From an uncultured Burkholderiales bacterium (GTDB lineage Bacteria; Pseudomonadota; Gammaproteobacteria; Burkholderiales; Burkholderiaceae), in the NCBI GenBank assembly GCA_937891045.1, contig CALBEV010000147.1, forward strand, positions 1-57,656: a stretch of 57,656 bases of DNA, written 5' to 3'. The notes beneath the pieces were generated by a model. The model had not been told where the DNA came from, did not search any database, and was given only the letters and a program-made list of their open reading frames with translations. Both the position numbers and the translations under genes were made by a program. Below are positions 8,610 through 17,276 of the stretch, in pieces. The stretch's first letter is position 1. Each line of letters opens with the position of its first letter.

Positions 8610-10712
8610 TTGGAAGAAATCTCTGTTTTGCTTCCCACCCCGGCCTACAGTCGCTTGACCGGGCCGTTGAGCTACAGCCATCCCAGCGCTTTGCCGCCGG
8701 GCAGTTTGGTGCGGGTGCCCTTGGGCGCGCGAGACAGTTTGGGTCTGGTTTGGTCTAGCGCCTCGCCAGACGCCGCCAACCCGGCCCCGCCAGAACGGGT
8801 GCTCAAACCCATCGCCCAAGTGCTGGACGTCATCCCCCCACTGTCAGCGCATTGGCTGCAACTGGTGGACTTTGCCGCCCACTATTACCAGCGTTCGGTC
8901 GGTGAGTTCGCCCTGGCCTGTCTGCCGCCGCAGTTGCGCGAGGTCAGCGCCGAGCAATTGGCACGGAAACTGAAAAAACATAATAAAATCAATGACTTAG
9001 GTATTTCTCAAGCTAAAACACCACCCGTACTCACGACCGAACAAGCCACGGCACTGGCGCGTTTGGACAGCGACCCGGGGCCGTTTGTGCTGCACGGCAA
9101 CACCGGCAGCGGCAAAACCGAGGTGTATCTGCGCCGCGCCGCCTTGGTGTTGGCGCAAGACCCGCTGGCCCAGGTGCTGATGCTGGTGCCCGAAATCAAC
9201 CTGACGCCCCAGCTGGAAGAGCGGGTGCGGCAGCGGTTTGCCAACCTTGGCGAGGCCGCCATCGTGTCCATGCACAGCGGCATGACGCCCGCCCAGCGCT
9301 TGAACAGCTGGCTCAGCGCCCACACCGGCCAAGCCCGCTTGGTGCTGGGCACCCGCATGGCGGTGCTGGCCTCGATGCCGCACCTGCGGCTGATCGTGGT
9401 GGATGAAGAACACGACCCCAGCTACAAACAGCAAGAAGGGGCGCGTTATTCAGCGCGGGATTTGGCGGTCTACCGCGGTCAACTCGACCAAGCGCAAGTG
9501 ATTTTGGGCTCGGCCACGCCCTCGCTAGAGAGCTGGCACCACAGCCGCCCTGCCGTGCCGGGCGAGCCCGCACCGCGTTATCAGCGTTTGGCCATGCCCA
9601 GCCGTGTCGGCTCGGGGGCCTTGCCCTTGCTGCGGCGCGTGGACATGAACAAGCAGCCGCGCAAAACCTTGGTGTCAGCCCCTTTGCTGGCAGCCATGCG
9701 CGAGCGCTTGGCGCGGCAAGAGCAGGTGCTGTTGCTGCTCAACCGCCGGGGTTATGCGCCGGTATTGCATTGCGCTTCCTGCGGCTGGAAAAGCGAATGC
9801 CCGCATTGCAGTGCCTACCGGGTGTTTCACAAGGCCGACCGCACGCTGCGCTGCCACCATTGCAGCCTGACCCAACCCGTGCCGCGTGCTTGCCCAGGCT
9901 GTGGCAACCAAGACATCGGCTCGTTTGGCCACGGCACCGAACGGCTGGAAGAGCATTTGGCCGAGCTGTTGGCGGACATGAAACGCCCCGATGGATCGGC
10001 GTTGCGCATCGCCCGCATTGACGCCGACTCCACCCGTTTGAAAGGCGAGTTGGTGCGCCAGTTGGCCGAGGTGCATGACGGCGACGTCGATGTGTTGGTC
10101 GGCACGCAAATGGTGGCCAAGGGCCACGACTTTCGCCGCGTCACCCTGGTGGCGGCCTTGAACCCCGACGGTGCTTTGTTTTCCGCCGACTTCCGCGCGC
10201 CCGAGCGCCTGTTTTCCTTGTTGATGCAAGCCGCTGGACGGGCGGGCCGCGACGCCGAACTGTCGGCTGCCAGCCCGTGCGAAATGTGGGTGCAAACCTT
10301 TCACCCGGCGCACCCGCTGTTTGAAACCTTGAAGCAACACGATTTCGCGGCCTTCGCCGAGCAGCAATTGCGCGAGCGCAGCCAAGCCGGTTTGCCACCG
10401 TTCAGCTTCCAAGCGCTGGTGCGGGCCGAGGCGCGCAGCCAAGAAGCGGCGCAAGATTTTTTGAATGCCGCCCGCCAAGCCGGTGACACCTGGCTGGCCG
10501 AGTTGGAGCTGGCCGTCACCCTCTACCCAGCGGTGCCGATGAGCATGCAGCGCGTGGCCAATGTGGAACGGGCGCAAATGCTGATCGAGTCGGGTTCGCG
10601 CCGCGCCTTGCAGCATTTCTTGGCCGCGTGGCAAGCCGATTTGCAGCATTTGCGCCCCAGCCACAAGGCGGTGCTTCGCTGGGCCATCGACGTGGATCCG
10701 CTGGCGATTTGA
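8610..10712 (+). CDS. priA: primosomal protein N' (replication restart helicase PriA)
   Basis: 700-residue 3'-5' DNA helicase that reloads the replisome at stalled forks. An N-terminal 3'-flap binding domain comes first, then Walker A GNTGSGKTE (about 163-171), the DEEH box (about 263-266), QTMVAKGHDF and the AGRAGRD helicase motif. A zinc domain of eight cysteines in CxxC pairs (about 390-434) is intact. The start appears to be TTG 8610, preceded by a GGGGG purine run at 8596-8600; no ATG sits near the family N-terminus. A conventional sigma-70 promoter is not obvious, but a DnaA box lies about 100 bases upstream. rep follows in the same direction after 64 bases. Confidence 0.93.
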   Translation: MEEISVLLPTPAYSRLTGPLSYSHPSALPPGSLVRVPLGARDSLGLVWSSASPDAANPAPPERVLKPIAQVLDVIPPLSAHWLQLVDFAAHYYQRSVGEFALACLPPQLREVSAEQLARKLKKHNKINDLGISQAKTPPVLTTEQATALARLDSDPGPFVLHGNTGSGKTEVYLRRAALVLAQDPLAQVLMLVPEINLTPQLEERVRQRFANLGEAAIVSMHSGMTPAQRLNSWLSAHTGQARLVLGTRMAVLASMPHLRLIVVDEEHDPSYKQQEGARYSARDLAVYRGQLDQAQVILGSATPSLESWHHSRPAVPGEPAPRYQRLAMPSRVGSGALPLLRRVDMNKQPRKTLVSAPLLAAMRERLARQEQVLLLLNRRGYAPVLHCASCGWKSECPHCSAYRVFHKADRTLRCHHCSLTQPVPRACPGCGNQDIGSFGHGTERLEEHLAELLADMKRPDGSALRIARIDADSTRLKGELVRQLAEVHDGDVDVLVGTQMVAKGHDFRRVTLVAALNPDGALFSADFRAPERLFSLLMQAAGRAGRDAELSAASPCEMWVQTFHPAHPLFETLKQHDFAAFAEQQLRERSQAGLPPFSFQALVRAEARSQEAAQDFLNAARQAGDTWLAELELAVTLYPAVPMSMQRVANVERAQMLIESGSRRALQHFLAAWQADLQHLRPSHKAVLRWAIDVDPLAI

Positions 10713-10776
10713 GAAAATCCATTTGTCAGTCCAGCTCACGGCGCTGCACCCCCGGCTCGGTAAGATCCCTCCCCCT

Positions 10777-12861
10777 ATGACCGCGTCTCTCAATCTCCCG
10801 CAGCTGGAAGCGGTTCACCATGTGCAAGGCCCGTGTTTGGTGTTGGCAGGCGCTGGCTCTGGCAAAACCCGCGTCATCACCCACAAAATCGGCCACCTGA
10901 TTCAGCTTGGCCTCGAGCCCGAGCGGATCGCCGCCATCACCTTCACCAACAAAGCCGCCGCCGAGATGCGCGACCGCGCCAAGCAGTTGGTGGGGCGCGA
11001 GGCGCAAAAGGTGTTGATTTGCACTTTCCACGCCTTGGGGGTGCGCATGTTGCGGCAAAACGGCGACGCGCTGGGCCTGAAAAACAACTTCAGCATCTTG
11101 GACACCGATGACGTGACGTCCATCCTGAAAGACGCGGGTGGCACCACCGATGCGGCCACGGCTCGCCAATGGCAATGGGCCATCAGCCTGTGGAAAAACC
11201 AAGGCCTGAACGCCGCCATGGCCGAGGCGCAAGCCAGCAACGACAACGAACGCATCACCGCCCGCATCATGGCGCGGTATGAAGAGCGCCTGACGGCCTA
11301 CCAAAGCGTGGACTTTGACGACCTGATTGGCCTGCCCCTGAAACTGCTGCAACAACACCCCGAGGTGCTGGCCCAATGGCAGCAGCAGATGGGCCATGTG
11401 CTGGTGGACGAGTACCAAGACACCAACGCCACCCAGTACACCTTGCTCAAACTGTTGGTGGGCGAGCGGGCCCGCTTCACCGCGGTGGGCGACGACGACC
11501 AGTCCATCTACGGCTGGCGCGGCGCCACCCTGGACAACTTGCAGCAACTGCCCAACGATTTCCCCGCGTTGAAAGTGGTGAAGCTGGAGCAGAACTACCG
11601 CTCCACCTCGGCCATTTTGCAAGCCGCCAACAACGTGATTGGCCCCAACCCCAAGCTGTTTCCGAAAACGCTTTTTTCCGAATTGGGCGCAGGCGAGCCG
11701 GTGCGGGTGATTGACGCCGACAACGAAGAGCACGAGGCCGAGCGCATCGTCAACCGCATCCAAAGCCTGCGGGCGGGCAACGAGACGGGCGAAGGCGTGA
11801 GCCAGTTCCGCGCTTGGAAAGACTTCGCAGTGCTTTACCGCGCCAACCACCAGTCACGCATGTTGGAAAAAGCCTTTCGCAAAGCCGCCATTCCCTACAA
11901 GGTGTCAGGCGGTCAAAGCTTTTTTGACCGCGCCGAAATCCGCGACCTGTGCGCCTGGCTGCGCTTGTGGGTGAACAACGATGACGACCCGGCGTTTTTG
12001 CGCTGCGTCACCACGCCCAAACGCGGCATTGGCCACACCAGCTTACAAAAACTGGGTGAGTTCGCCAACCAATACCGCATCAGCTTGTTCGAAGCGGTGT
12101 TCAGCCATTCGCTGGGCGCGGCCCTGCCCACCCGCGCGGTGGAAAGCCTGCAAGCCTTTGGCAACGAGATCAACGATTTGCAATTTCGCGCCCGCCACAC
12201 CCAAGGCGCAGAAGCGGCACTGGCGCTGTTGCTGCAGTGGCTCAAAGACATCGACTACGAAAAGCATTTGTACGACGGCGAGGAAAGCGAGAAGCTGGCC
12301 GCCGCCCGTTGGGCGAACGTGATGGATTTCATCGACTGGATGGCCAAGCGTTGTGGCGGCGAGGTGGACGACACCGCCGGTGTGAGCTTTGTGAGCGAAA
12401 GCAAAAACCTGCTGGAAGTGGCGCAAACCATCGCCCTCTTGTCCACGCTGTCCGAGCGGGACAAAGACCAAGACGTGGTGACCTTGTCCACCTTGCACGC
12501 GGCCAAAGGCCTCGAGTGGCCGCACGTGATGATGGCGGGTGTGAACGAAGGCTTGCTGCCGTTCAAGCCCGAGGAAGACGGCGTGAGTCTGCAACAAGAC
12601 GCTTTGAACCTGACACGCATCCAGGAAGAGCGTCGCCTGATGTATGTCGGCATCACCCGCGCCCAGCGCAGCCTGATGGTGAGTTGGAGCCGCAAGCGCA
12701 AAAAAGGCCGCGAGATGGTGAGCAGCCTGCCCAGCCGCTTCATCGCCGAAATGGCCCTGGATGTGGCCACGACCAAGGAAGACCCGCGCGAGAAATTGCG
12801 GGCGTTGCGGGCCGAGTTTGCCAAGCGGGCGGAGGTAGAAAAAGCGCTGGAGAAGCCATGA
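10777..12861 (+). CDS. rep: ATP-dependent DNA helicase Rep (UvrD/Rep superfamily 1)
   Basis: 694-residue SF1A 3'-5' helicase. Walker A GAGSGKTR is at about 25-32 and the Q-motif LNLPQLEAV precedes it. Motif II DEYQDT lies at about 211-216, motif III DDDQSIYGWRG near 240-250, motif IV LEQNYRS, motif V TLHAAKGLEW and motif VI YVGITRAQR. Length and the C-terminal pattern fit Rep better than UvrD, since no UvrD Tudor tail is evident. Rep removes proteins ahead of forks and works with PriA-type restart, and priA is directly upstream. Start ATG 10777 matches the family N-terminus. The stop overlaps the next start (ATGA). Confidence 0.9.
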   Translation: MTASLNLPQLEAVHHVQGPCLVLAGAGSGKTRVITHKIGHLIQLGLEPERIAAITFTNKAAAEMRDRAKQLVGREAQKVLICTFHALGVRMLRQNGDALGLKNNFSILDTDDVTSILKDAGGTTDAATARQWQWAISLWKNQGLNAAMAEAQASNDNERITARIMARYEERLTAYQSVDFDDLIGLPLKLLQQHPEVLAQWQQQMGHVLVDEYQDTNATQYTLLKLLVGERARFTAVGDDDQSIYGWRGATLDNLQQLPNDFPALKVVKLEQNYRSTSAILQAANNVIGPNPKLFPKTLFSELGAGEPVRVIDADNEEHEAERIVNRIQSLRAGNETGEGVSQFRAWKDFAVLYRANHQSRMLEKAFRKAAIPYKVSGGQSFFDRAEIRDLCAWLRLWVNNDDDPAFLRCVTTPKRGIGHTSLQKLGEFANQYRISLFEAVFSHSLGAALPTRAVESLQAFGNEINDLQFRARHTQGAEAALALLLQWLKDIDYEKHLYDGEESEKLAAARWANVMDFIDWMAKRCGGEVDDTAGVSFVSESKNLLEVAQTIALLSTLSERDKDQDVVTLSTLHAAKGLEWPHVMMAGVNEGLLPFKPEEDGVSLQQDALNLTRIQEERRLMYVGITRAQRSLMVSWSRKRKKGREMVSSLPSRFIAEMALDVATTKEDPREKLRALRAEFAKRAEVEKALEKP

Positions 12862-13223
12862 GCGACTTTATGGAGTACCTGCACGAGGTGTTGGCCGACT
12901 TTGGCCCGATCACCAGCCGCCGCATGTTTGGGGCGCACGGCATCTACCGCGATGGCCTGATGTTTGGCTTGTTGGCGCAAGGGCGTTTGTATTTGAAAAC
13001 CGACGCCTTGAACCAAGCCGAGTTTGTCGCCGTGCAATCTGAGCCCTTCACTTTCGAGCAGCGCGGCAAGCCGGTGAAGCTGTCTTATTGGCTTGCGCCA
13101 GAGTTCATCTTGGACGACCGTGCGTTGGCCACGGCTTGGGCGCAAAGCGCTTTTGACGCGGCGCTGCGCAGCCAAGAGGCCAAAGACAAAGGCGGCAGCA
13201 AGCCGCCGTGGCGGCGGGCGTAA
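12858..13223 (+). CDS. TfoX/Sxy N-terminal domain protein
   Basis: 121-residue protein matching the TfoX N-terminal domain: FGPITSRRMFGAHGIYRDGLMFGL near the N-terminus, then FTFEQRGKPVKLSYW and a C-terminal ALATAWAQSAFDAAL helix. In Haemophilus and Vibrio the two-domain TfoX/Sxy activates competence genes with CRP. This single-domain form lacks the C-terminal half and its function is unknown. It is translationally coupled to rep through ATGA. The Lys-rich tail is not part of the domain. Confidence 0.85.
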   Translation: MSDFMEYLHEVLADFGPITSRRMFGAHGIYRDGLMFGLLAQGRLYLKTDALNQAEFVAVQSEPFTFEQRGKPVKLSYWLAPEFILDDRALATAWAQSAFDAALRSQEAKDKGGSKPPWRRA

Positions 13224-13233
13224 CCAAATCACA

Positions 13234-13262
13234 TTGACGACGAGGGGCTTTTTGGCTATATT
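13234..13262 (+). promoter_or_regulatory. promoter of the vapBC-like module
   Basis: TTGACG (13234-13239), a 17-base spacer and TATATT (13257-13262) form a near-consensus sigma-70 promoter 27 bases before the antitoxin ATG. It begins just after the TfoX-domain gene, so the toxin-antitoxin pair appears to have its own transcription start. Confidence 0.65.
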
Positions 13263-13288
13263 TTCTGCACATAACCTGTGTGGATTTT

Positions 13289-13513
13289 ATGAACATCACC
13301 TTGTCCGCAGACGCCCAAACCATTGAAAAAGCCCGCCTGGCTGCCCAGCGCATGGGCAAAAGCTTGAACCAAGCCGTGCGCGATCACCTGGAGTACTTGG
13401 CGGGCAGTGCCGACCGCAGCCAAGATTGGGCCGACTTCGCGACACGCTGTGTAGAAGAGGGTGGACAACTGCAAGGTTGGCGCTTCAACCGCGACCAAGC
13501 CCATGAGCGCTAA
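13289..13513 (+). CDS. ribbon-helix-helix-type antitoxin (VapB-like)
   Basis: Small 74-residue protein. The first ~40 residues (MNITLSADAQTIEKARLAAQ followed by RMGKSLNQAV) resemble a ribbon-helix-helix DNA-binding fold: one beta strand, two helices, and a GKSLNQAVRDHL segment. The charged C-terminal tail with Trp residues fits a toxin-binding extension. Antitoxins of this class neutralise the PIN RNase and repress their own promoter. Start ATG 13289 is preferred; GTG 13280 is in frame. The gene overlaps the PIN toxin gene by 11 bases. Confidence 0.75.
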   Translation: MNITLSADAQTIEKARLAAQRMGKSLNQAVRDHLEYLAGSADRSQDWADFATRCVEEGGQLQGWRFNRDQAHER

Positions 13514-13970
13514 GCATCTTGTCCGGGAGCCGCGCCCGCTTACGGTGGCCAAGGGACGTTGTTTCATCGACACCAATGTGCTGGTTTATGCACACGCCAA
13601 CGACGATCCACTGAAACAAGCCCGTGCTTTGGCTTTGCTGGGGCAGTTGCATGGTTTGGGTCGGGCGGTTTTGTCCACCCAGGTGTTGCAGGAGTTTTGC
13701 AATGTGGCTTTGAAAAAGCTCGGCATGAAGCCACTTCAAGTGCAAACCCAATTGCTTTTTTTGCGTCAATTGGAAGTGGCCGTGGTGTCACCAGATATGT
13801 TGGAGCAAGCACTGGACTTGCATCAACAACATCAATTGTCGTTTTATGACGCCTTGATTGTGAGTGCCGCCCAGGCCAGTCGATGCAACACTCTATACAG
13901 CGAAGACTTTCAAGCCGGGCAAGTGTTGCGGGGTGTGAAGGTGGTGAATCCGTTTGATGCGTTGATCTAA
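13503..13970 (+). CDS. PIN-domain ribonuclease toxin (VapC-like)
   Basis: 155-residue PIN-domain protein. The acidic metal-binding residues are visible: Asp in CFIDTNVLVYAH, Glu in QVLQEFCNV, Asp in SFYDALIV and Asp in LYSEDF. VapC toxins cleave tRNA or rRNA and halt growth when the antitoxin is lost. Start ATG 13503 lies inside the antitoxin's 3' end, the usual coupled arrangement. The stop overlaps the selD stop on the opposite strand. Target RNA cannot be deduced. Confidence 0.85.
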   Translation: MSAKHLVREPRPLTVAKGRCFIDTNVLVYAHANDDPLKQARALALLGQLHGLGRAVLSTQVLQEFCNVALKKLGMKPLQVQTQLLFLRQLEVAVVSPDMLEQALDLHQQHQLSFYDALIVSAAQASRCNTLYSEDFQAGQVLRGVKVVNPFDALI

Positions 13971-15031
13971 ACCACCCGCAACATCGACGCATCCGCTTGC
14001 CGAGCCGCCACATGGCCCACCACGCAGGCTTGCGCAAAACCATGCTGGGCCAACACCGCCATCACTTGCGGCAAAGCGCCAGGCGCACAACTCACCAGCA
14101 AGCCGCCGCTGGTTTGCGGGTCGCTCAGCAAGGCCTGATCGACCGCGCCAAAGCCCTGGGGCAGCGCCACTTCCGCGCCATAACCCGCCCAATTGCGGCC
14201 CGAAGCACCGGTGATGAAGCCTGCTGTGGCGAGTTCACGCACACCGTCAAACAACGGTACCGCCGACCAATTCAGCTGCACATCCAACTGTGCGCCGCGG
14301 GCCATTTCCAGCGCATGGCCCGCCAAGCCAAAGCCAGTCACATCGGTCAAGGCATGCACGCCATCTAGCGCTGCCAAATCCGGACCCGGGGTGTTCAAAC
14401 GCGTGGTCGAGTCAATCATCTGTGCGTACATGGCCGCAGACAGTTGTTCTTTTTTCAGCGCGGCGGACATGACGCCGACACCGATGGGCTTGCCCAGCAC
14501 CAACACATCGCCTGCTTGCGCTGATGCATTGCGTTTGATGTGCGAGGGATGCGCCAAACCCAAGGCGACCAAGCCATAAATCGGCTCGACCGAGTCGATG
14601 GTGTGGCCGCCGGCAATCGGGATGCCTGCCGCCTGACAGACGCTGTGGCCGCCTGCCAATATCCGGCCAATGGTGGTGGTGCTCAGCACATTGATCGGCA
14701 TGCCCACCAAGGCCAGCGCCAGGATGGGTTTGCCGCCCATGGCGTAGACATCCGAGATGGCGTTGGTGGCGGCGATGCGGCCAAAGTCGAACGGGTCGTC
14801 GACGATGGGCATGAAGAAATCGGTGGTGGCAATCAGCGCTTGCTGGTCATTCAATTGGTAAACCGCCGCGTCATCGGCGGTGTCCATGCCCACCATGAGT
14901 TGTGGCGGCATGGGAAAGCTGGGCATGGCGGCCAAGATGTCGCGCAGTACGCCGGGCGCGATCTTGCAACCACAGCCCCCGCCGTGCGCCAAAGAAGTGA
15001 GTCGGGGTTCTGGTTGTGGTGTGGAAGTCAT
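13967..15031 (-). CDS. selD: selenide, water dikinase SelD
   Basis: 354-residue AIR-synthase-fold enzyme that makes selenophosphate from selenide and ATP for selenocysteine or 2-selenouridine. The glycine-rich active-site motif GGGCGCKI has an ordinary Cys (residue 20) at the position that is Sec in some homologues. Further family motifs are TTDFFMPIVDDPFDFG, AMGGKPILAL, GGHTID and LTDVTGFGLAGH. No selA, selB, selC or mnmH is seen in the window, so its use here is unknown. Start ATG 15031 matches the family. It is divergent from iorA across 88 bases and its end overlaps the PIN toxin gene. Confidence 0.93.
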   Translation of the reverse strand: MTSTPQPEPRLTSLAHGGGCGCKIAPGVLRDILAAMPSFPMPPQLMVGMDTADDAAVYQLNDQQALIATTDFFMPIVDDPFDFGRIAATNAISDVYAMGGKPILALALVGMPINVLSTTTIGRILAGGHSVCQAAGIPIAGGHTIDSVEPIYGLVALGLAHPSHIKRNASAQAGDVLVLGKPIGVGVMSAALKKEQLSAAMYAQMIDSTTRLNTPGPDLAALDGVHALTDVTGFGLAGHALEMARGAQLDVQLNWSAVPLFDGVRELATAGFITGASGRNWAGYGAEVALPQGFGAVDQALLSDPQTSGGLLVSCAPGALPQVMAVLAQHGFAQACVVGHVAARQADASMLRVV

Positions 15032-15119
15032 GCGGGCAATCTACCATGCAGCCTCTGGTGCGGCTCTTTATGATGGCCGCTTCTGCGTCGCCCATCCCCG
15101 CGCCCACCCGGAGAGTCGT

Positions 15120-17276
15120 TTGGAAGTTTCCTTTGTTGAAGAAATAAAGTCCTTGCGGCTTGGCGACGGCGACACGTTTCATGGCGAGGGCATCTTGGCG
15201 GTCACCAAGGCCTTGCTGCAATCGGGCGTCTCCTATGTGGGCGGCTACCAAGGCGCACCGGTGTCGCATTTGCTGGACGTGATGGTGCAGGCCAAGCCCT
15301 TGATGGAGGAACTGGGTGTGCATGTCGAGGCCTGTGCCAACGAAGCTTCGGCCGCGGCCATGCTGGGCGCGAGCATCCACTACCCCTTGCGCGGCGCGGT
15401 CACCTGGAAATCGATTGTCGGCACCAATGTGGCCTCGGATGCCTTGTCCAACCTGGCCTCGCCCGGCGTGTTGGGCGGTGCGCTCATTGTGGTGGGCGAA
15501 GACTATGGCGAAGGTGCTTCCGTCATCCAAGAGCGCACCCATGCGTTCGCTTTGAAAAGCACGCTTTGTCTGCTGGACCCGCGCCCCGATTTGGCGCACA
15601 TGGTGAACATGGTGGAGCACGGCTTTGCGCTGTCGGAAGCCTCGAACATGCCCACGCTGCTGGAGTTGCGCATCCGCGCCTGCCATGTGCGCGGCAGTTT
15701 CCAAACCCGCAACAACCAATCCCCCAAGCTGTCCACCCGCGACCTCATGACCGAGCCCGCGCCCTTTGATTACAGCCGCTTGGCACACCCGCCGGTCACC
15801 TTTGGCCACGAAAAGAAAAAACTAGAAGAGCGCATTCCAGCCGCCCGCGCCTACATCTTGAAACACGGCTTGAACGAGCTGATGCCGGGCAGCCAGCACC
15901 CCGATTTGGGGCTGGTGGTGCAAGGCGGTTTGTACAACGCACTGCTGCGCAGCTTGCAGCAGGTGGGCTTGGCCGATGCCTTGGGTCACAGCCAGATTCC
16001 GATCTTGGTGTTGAACGTCACCTACCCGCTGGTGCCGCAGCAAGTGATTGATTTTTGCAAGGACAAGCGCGGCGTGCTGGTGGTGGAAGAAGGCTCGCCC
16101 GAGTACATCGAGCAAGACATGGCCACGCAACTGCGCCGCGCTGGGGTGCAAACACCTTTGCACGGCAAAGACATGCTGCCCGGCGCGGGCGAATACAACA
16201 TCGAAGCGCTGAGCTTGGGGCTGGTGCATTTCGCCAGCACTTATTTGGGAGAGACCAGCGTGCAAGCCGCGCAGCAATGGCTGAAGGGCTTGCAACAACG
16301 CCGCGAAGACGTGGCCCAAGCCTTGGGCCAGGCGCTGCCAGCGCGGCCACCCGGCTTTTGCATCGGTTGCCCCGAGCGCCCGGTGTTTTCAGCCCTGAAG
16401 CAGGTGCAACAAGCCATTGGCGCGGTGCACATCGCCGCTGACATTGGTTGCCATGCCTTGGGCACCTTCGAGCCCTTCAACACGGGTCATTCGATCTTGG
16501 GCTATGGCATGAGTTTGGCCAGCCGTGCGGGTGTGTCGCCGATGATGCAAGGCCGCACCTTGGCCATCATGGGCGACGGTGGTTTTTGGCACAACGGTTT
16601 GCTGACCGGTGTGCAAAGTGCGCTGTTCAATGGCGACGATGCGGTGCTGTTGATTTTCAAAAACGGCTACACCTCGGCCACCGGCACCCAAGACATCATT
16701 TCCACACCACAAGACGCGCAAAAACAAGCGGCGGCCGATCAACACGCCAGCTTGTCGCACACCAACACCACCATCGAAAAGACCTTGCAAGGCTTGGGCG
16801 TGCAGTGGCTGCAAACCGTGCACACCTATGACGTGGCGCAGGTGAAAACCGTGTTGAAAGACGCGCTCACCTCGGACTTCAACGGTTTGAAAGTGATCAT
16901 CGCCGAAGGCGAATGCCAACTCGAGCGGCAACGCCGCATCAAACCGCTGGTGGCGCAACTCAAGCGTGATGGCCGTCGGGTTCAACGTGTGCGCTACGGC
17001 GTCGACGAGGACGTGTGCAATGGCGACCATGCCTGTATGCGCTTGTCGGCCTGCCCCACGCTCACTTTGAAGGACAACCCCGACCCGCTGAAAGTGGACC
17101 CGGTGGCCACCGTGATCGATGGCTGTGTCGGCTGCGGTTTGTGCGGCGAAAACGCGCACAGCGCCAGCCTGTGCCCCAGCTTTTACCGCGCTGAAATCGT
17201 GCAAAACCCCAAGCCACTGGAGCGCCTGTGGGCGGCAGTGCAACACCGCATGGTTCGCGCCTTGCAACGCCCATGA
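15120..17276 (+). CDS. iorA: indolepyruvate:ferredoxin oxidoreductase alpha-type subunit (IorA-like)
   Basis: 718-residue TPP-dependent subunit of a 2-oxoacid:ferredoxin oxidoreductase; IorAB enzymes turn aryl pyruvates into aryl-acetyl-CoA with reduced ferredoxin. The N-terminal pyrimidine-binding domain has GGYQGAPVSHLLD. The C-terminal TPP domain has GDGGFWHNG (about 483) and NGYTSATGTQD. The tail carries two Cys clusters (CxxxxxCxxxxxxC at about 632 and CVGCGLCG at about 667) for 4Fe-4S centres. Start TTG 15120 is chosen because GGAGAG lies five bases before it and homology begins there; an upstream ATG (15030) would abut the divergent selD start. Overlaps iorB by ATGA. Confidence 0.88.
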   Translation: MEVSFVEEIKSLRLGDGDTFHGEGILAVTKALLQSGVSYVGGYQGAPVSHLLDVMVQAKPLMEELGVHVEACANEASAAAMLGASIHYPLRGAVTWKSIVGTNVASDALSNLASPGVLGGALIVVGEDYGEGASVIQERTHAFALKSTLCLLDPRPDLAHMVNMVEHGFALSEASNMPTLLELRIRACHVRGSFQTRNNQSPKLSTRDLMTEPAPFDYSRLAHPPVTFGHEKKKLEERIPAARAYILKHGLNELMPGSQHPDLGLVVQGGLYNALLRSLQQVGLADALGHSQIPILVLNVTYPLVPQQVIDFCKDKRGVLVVEEGSPEYIEQDMATQLRRAGVQTPLHGKDMLPGAGEYNIEALSLGLVHFASTYLGETSVQAAQQWLKGLQQRREDVAQALGQALPARPPGFCIGCPERPVFSALKQVQQAIGAVHIAADIGCHALGTFEPFNTGHSILGYGMSLASRAGVSPMMQGRTLAIMGDGGFWHNGLLTGVQSALFNGDDAVLLIFKNGYTSATGTQDIISTPQDAQKQAAADQHASLSHTNTTIEKTLQGLGVQWLQTVHTYDVAQVKTVLKDALTSDFNGLKVIIAEGECQLERQRRIKPLVAQLKRDGRRVQRVRYGVDEDVCNGDHACMRLSACPTLTLKDNPDPLKVDPVATVIDGCVGCGLCGENAHSASLCPSFYRAEIVQNPKPLERLWAAVQHRMVRALQRP

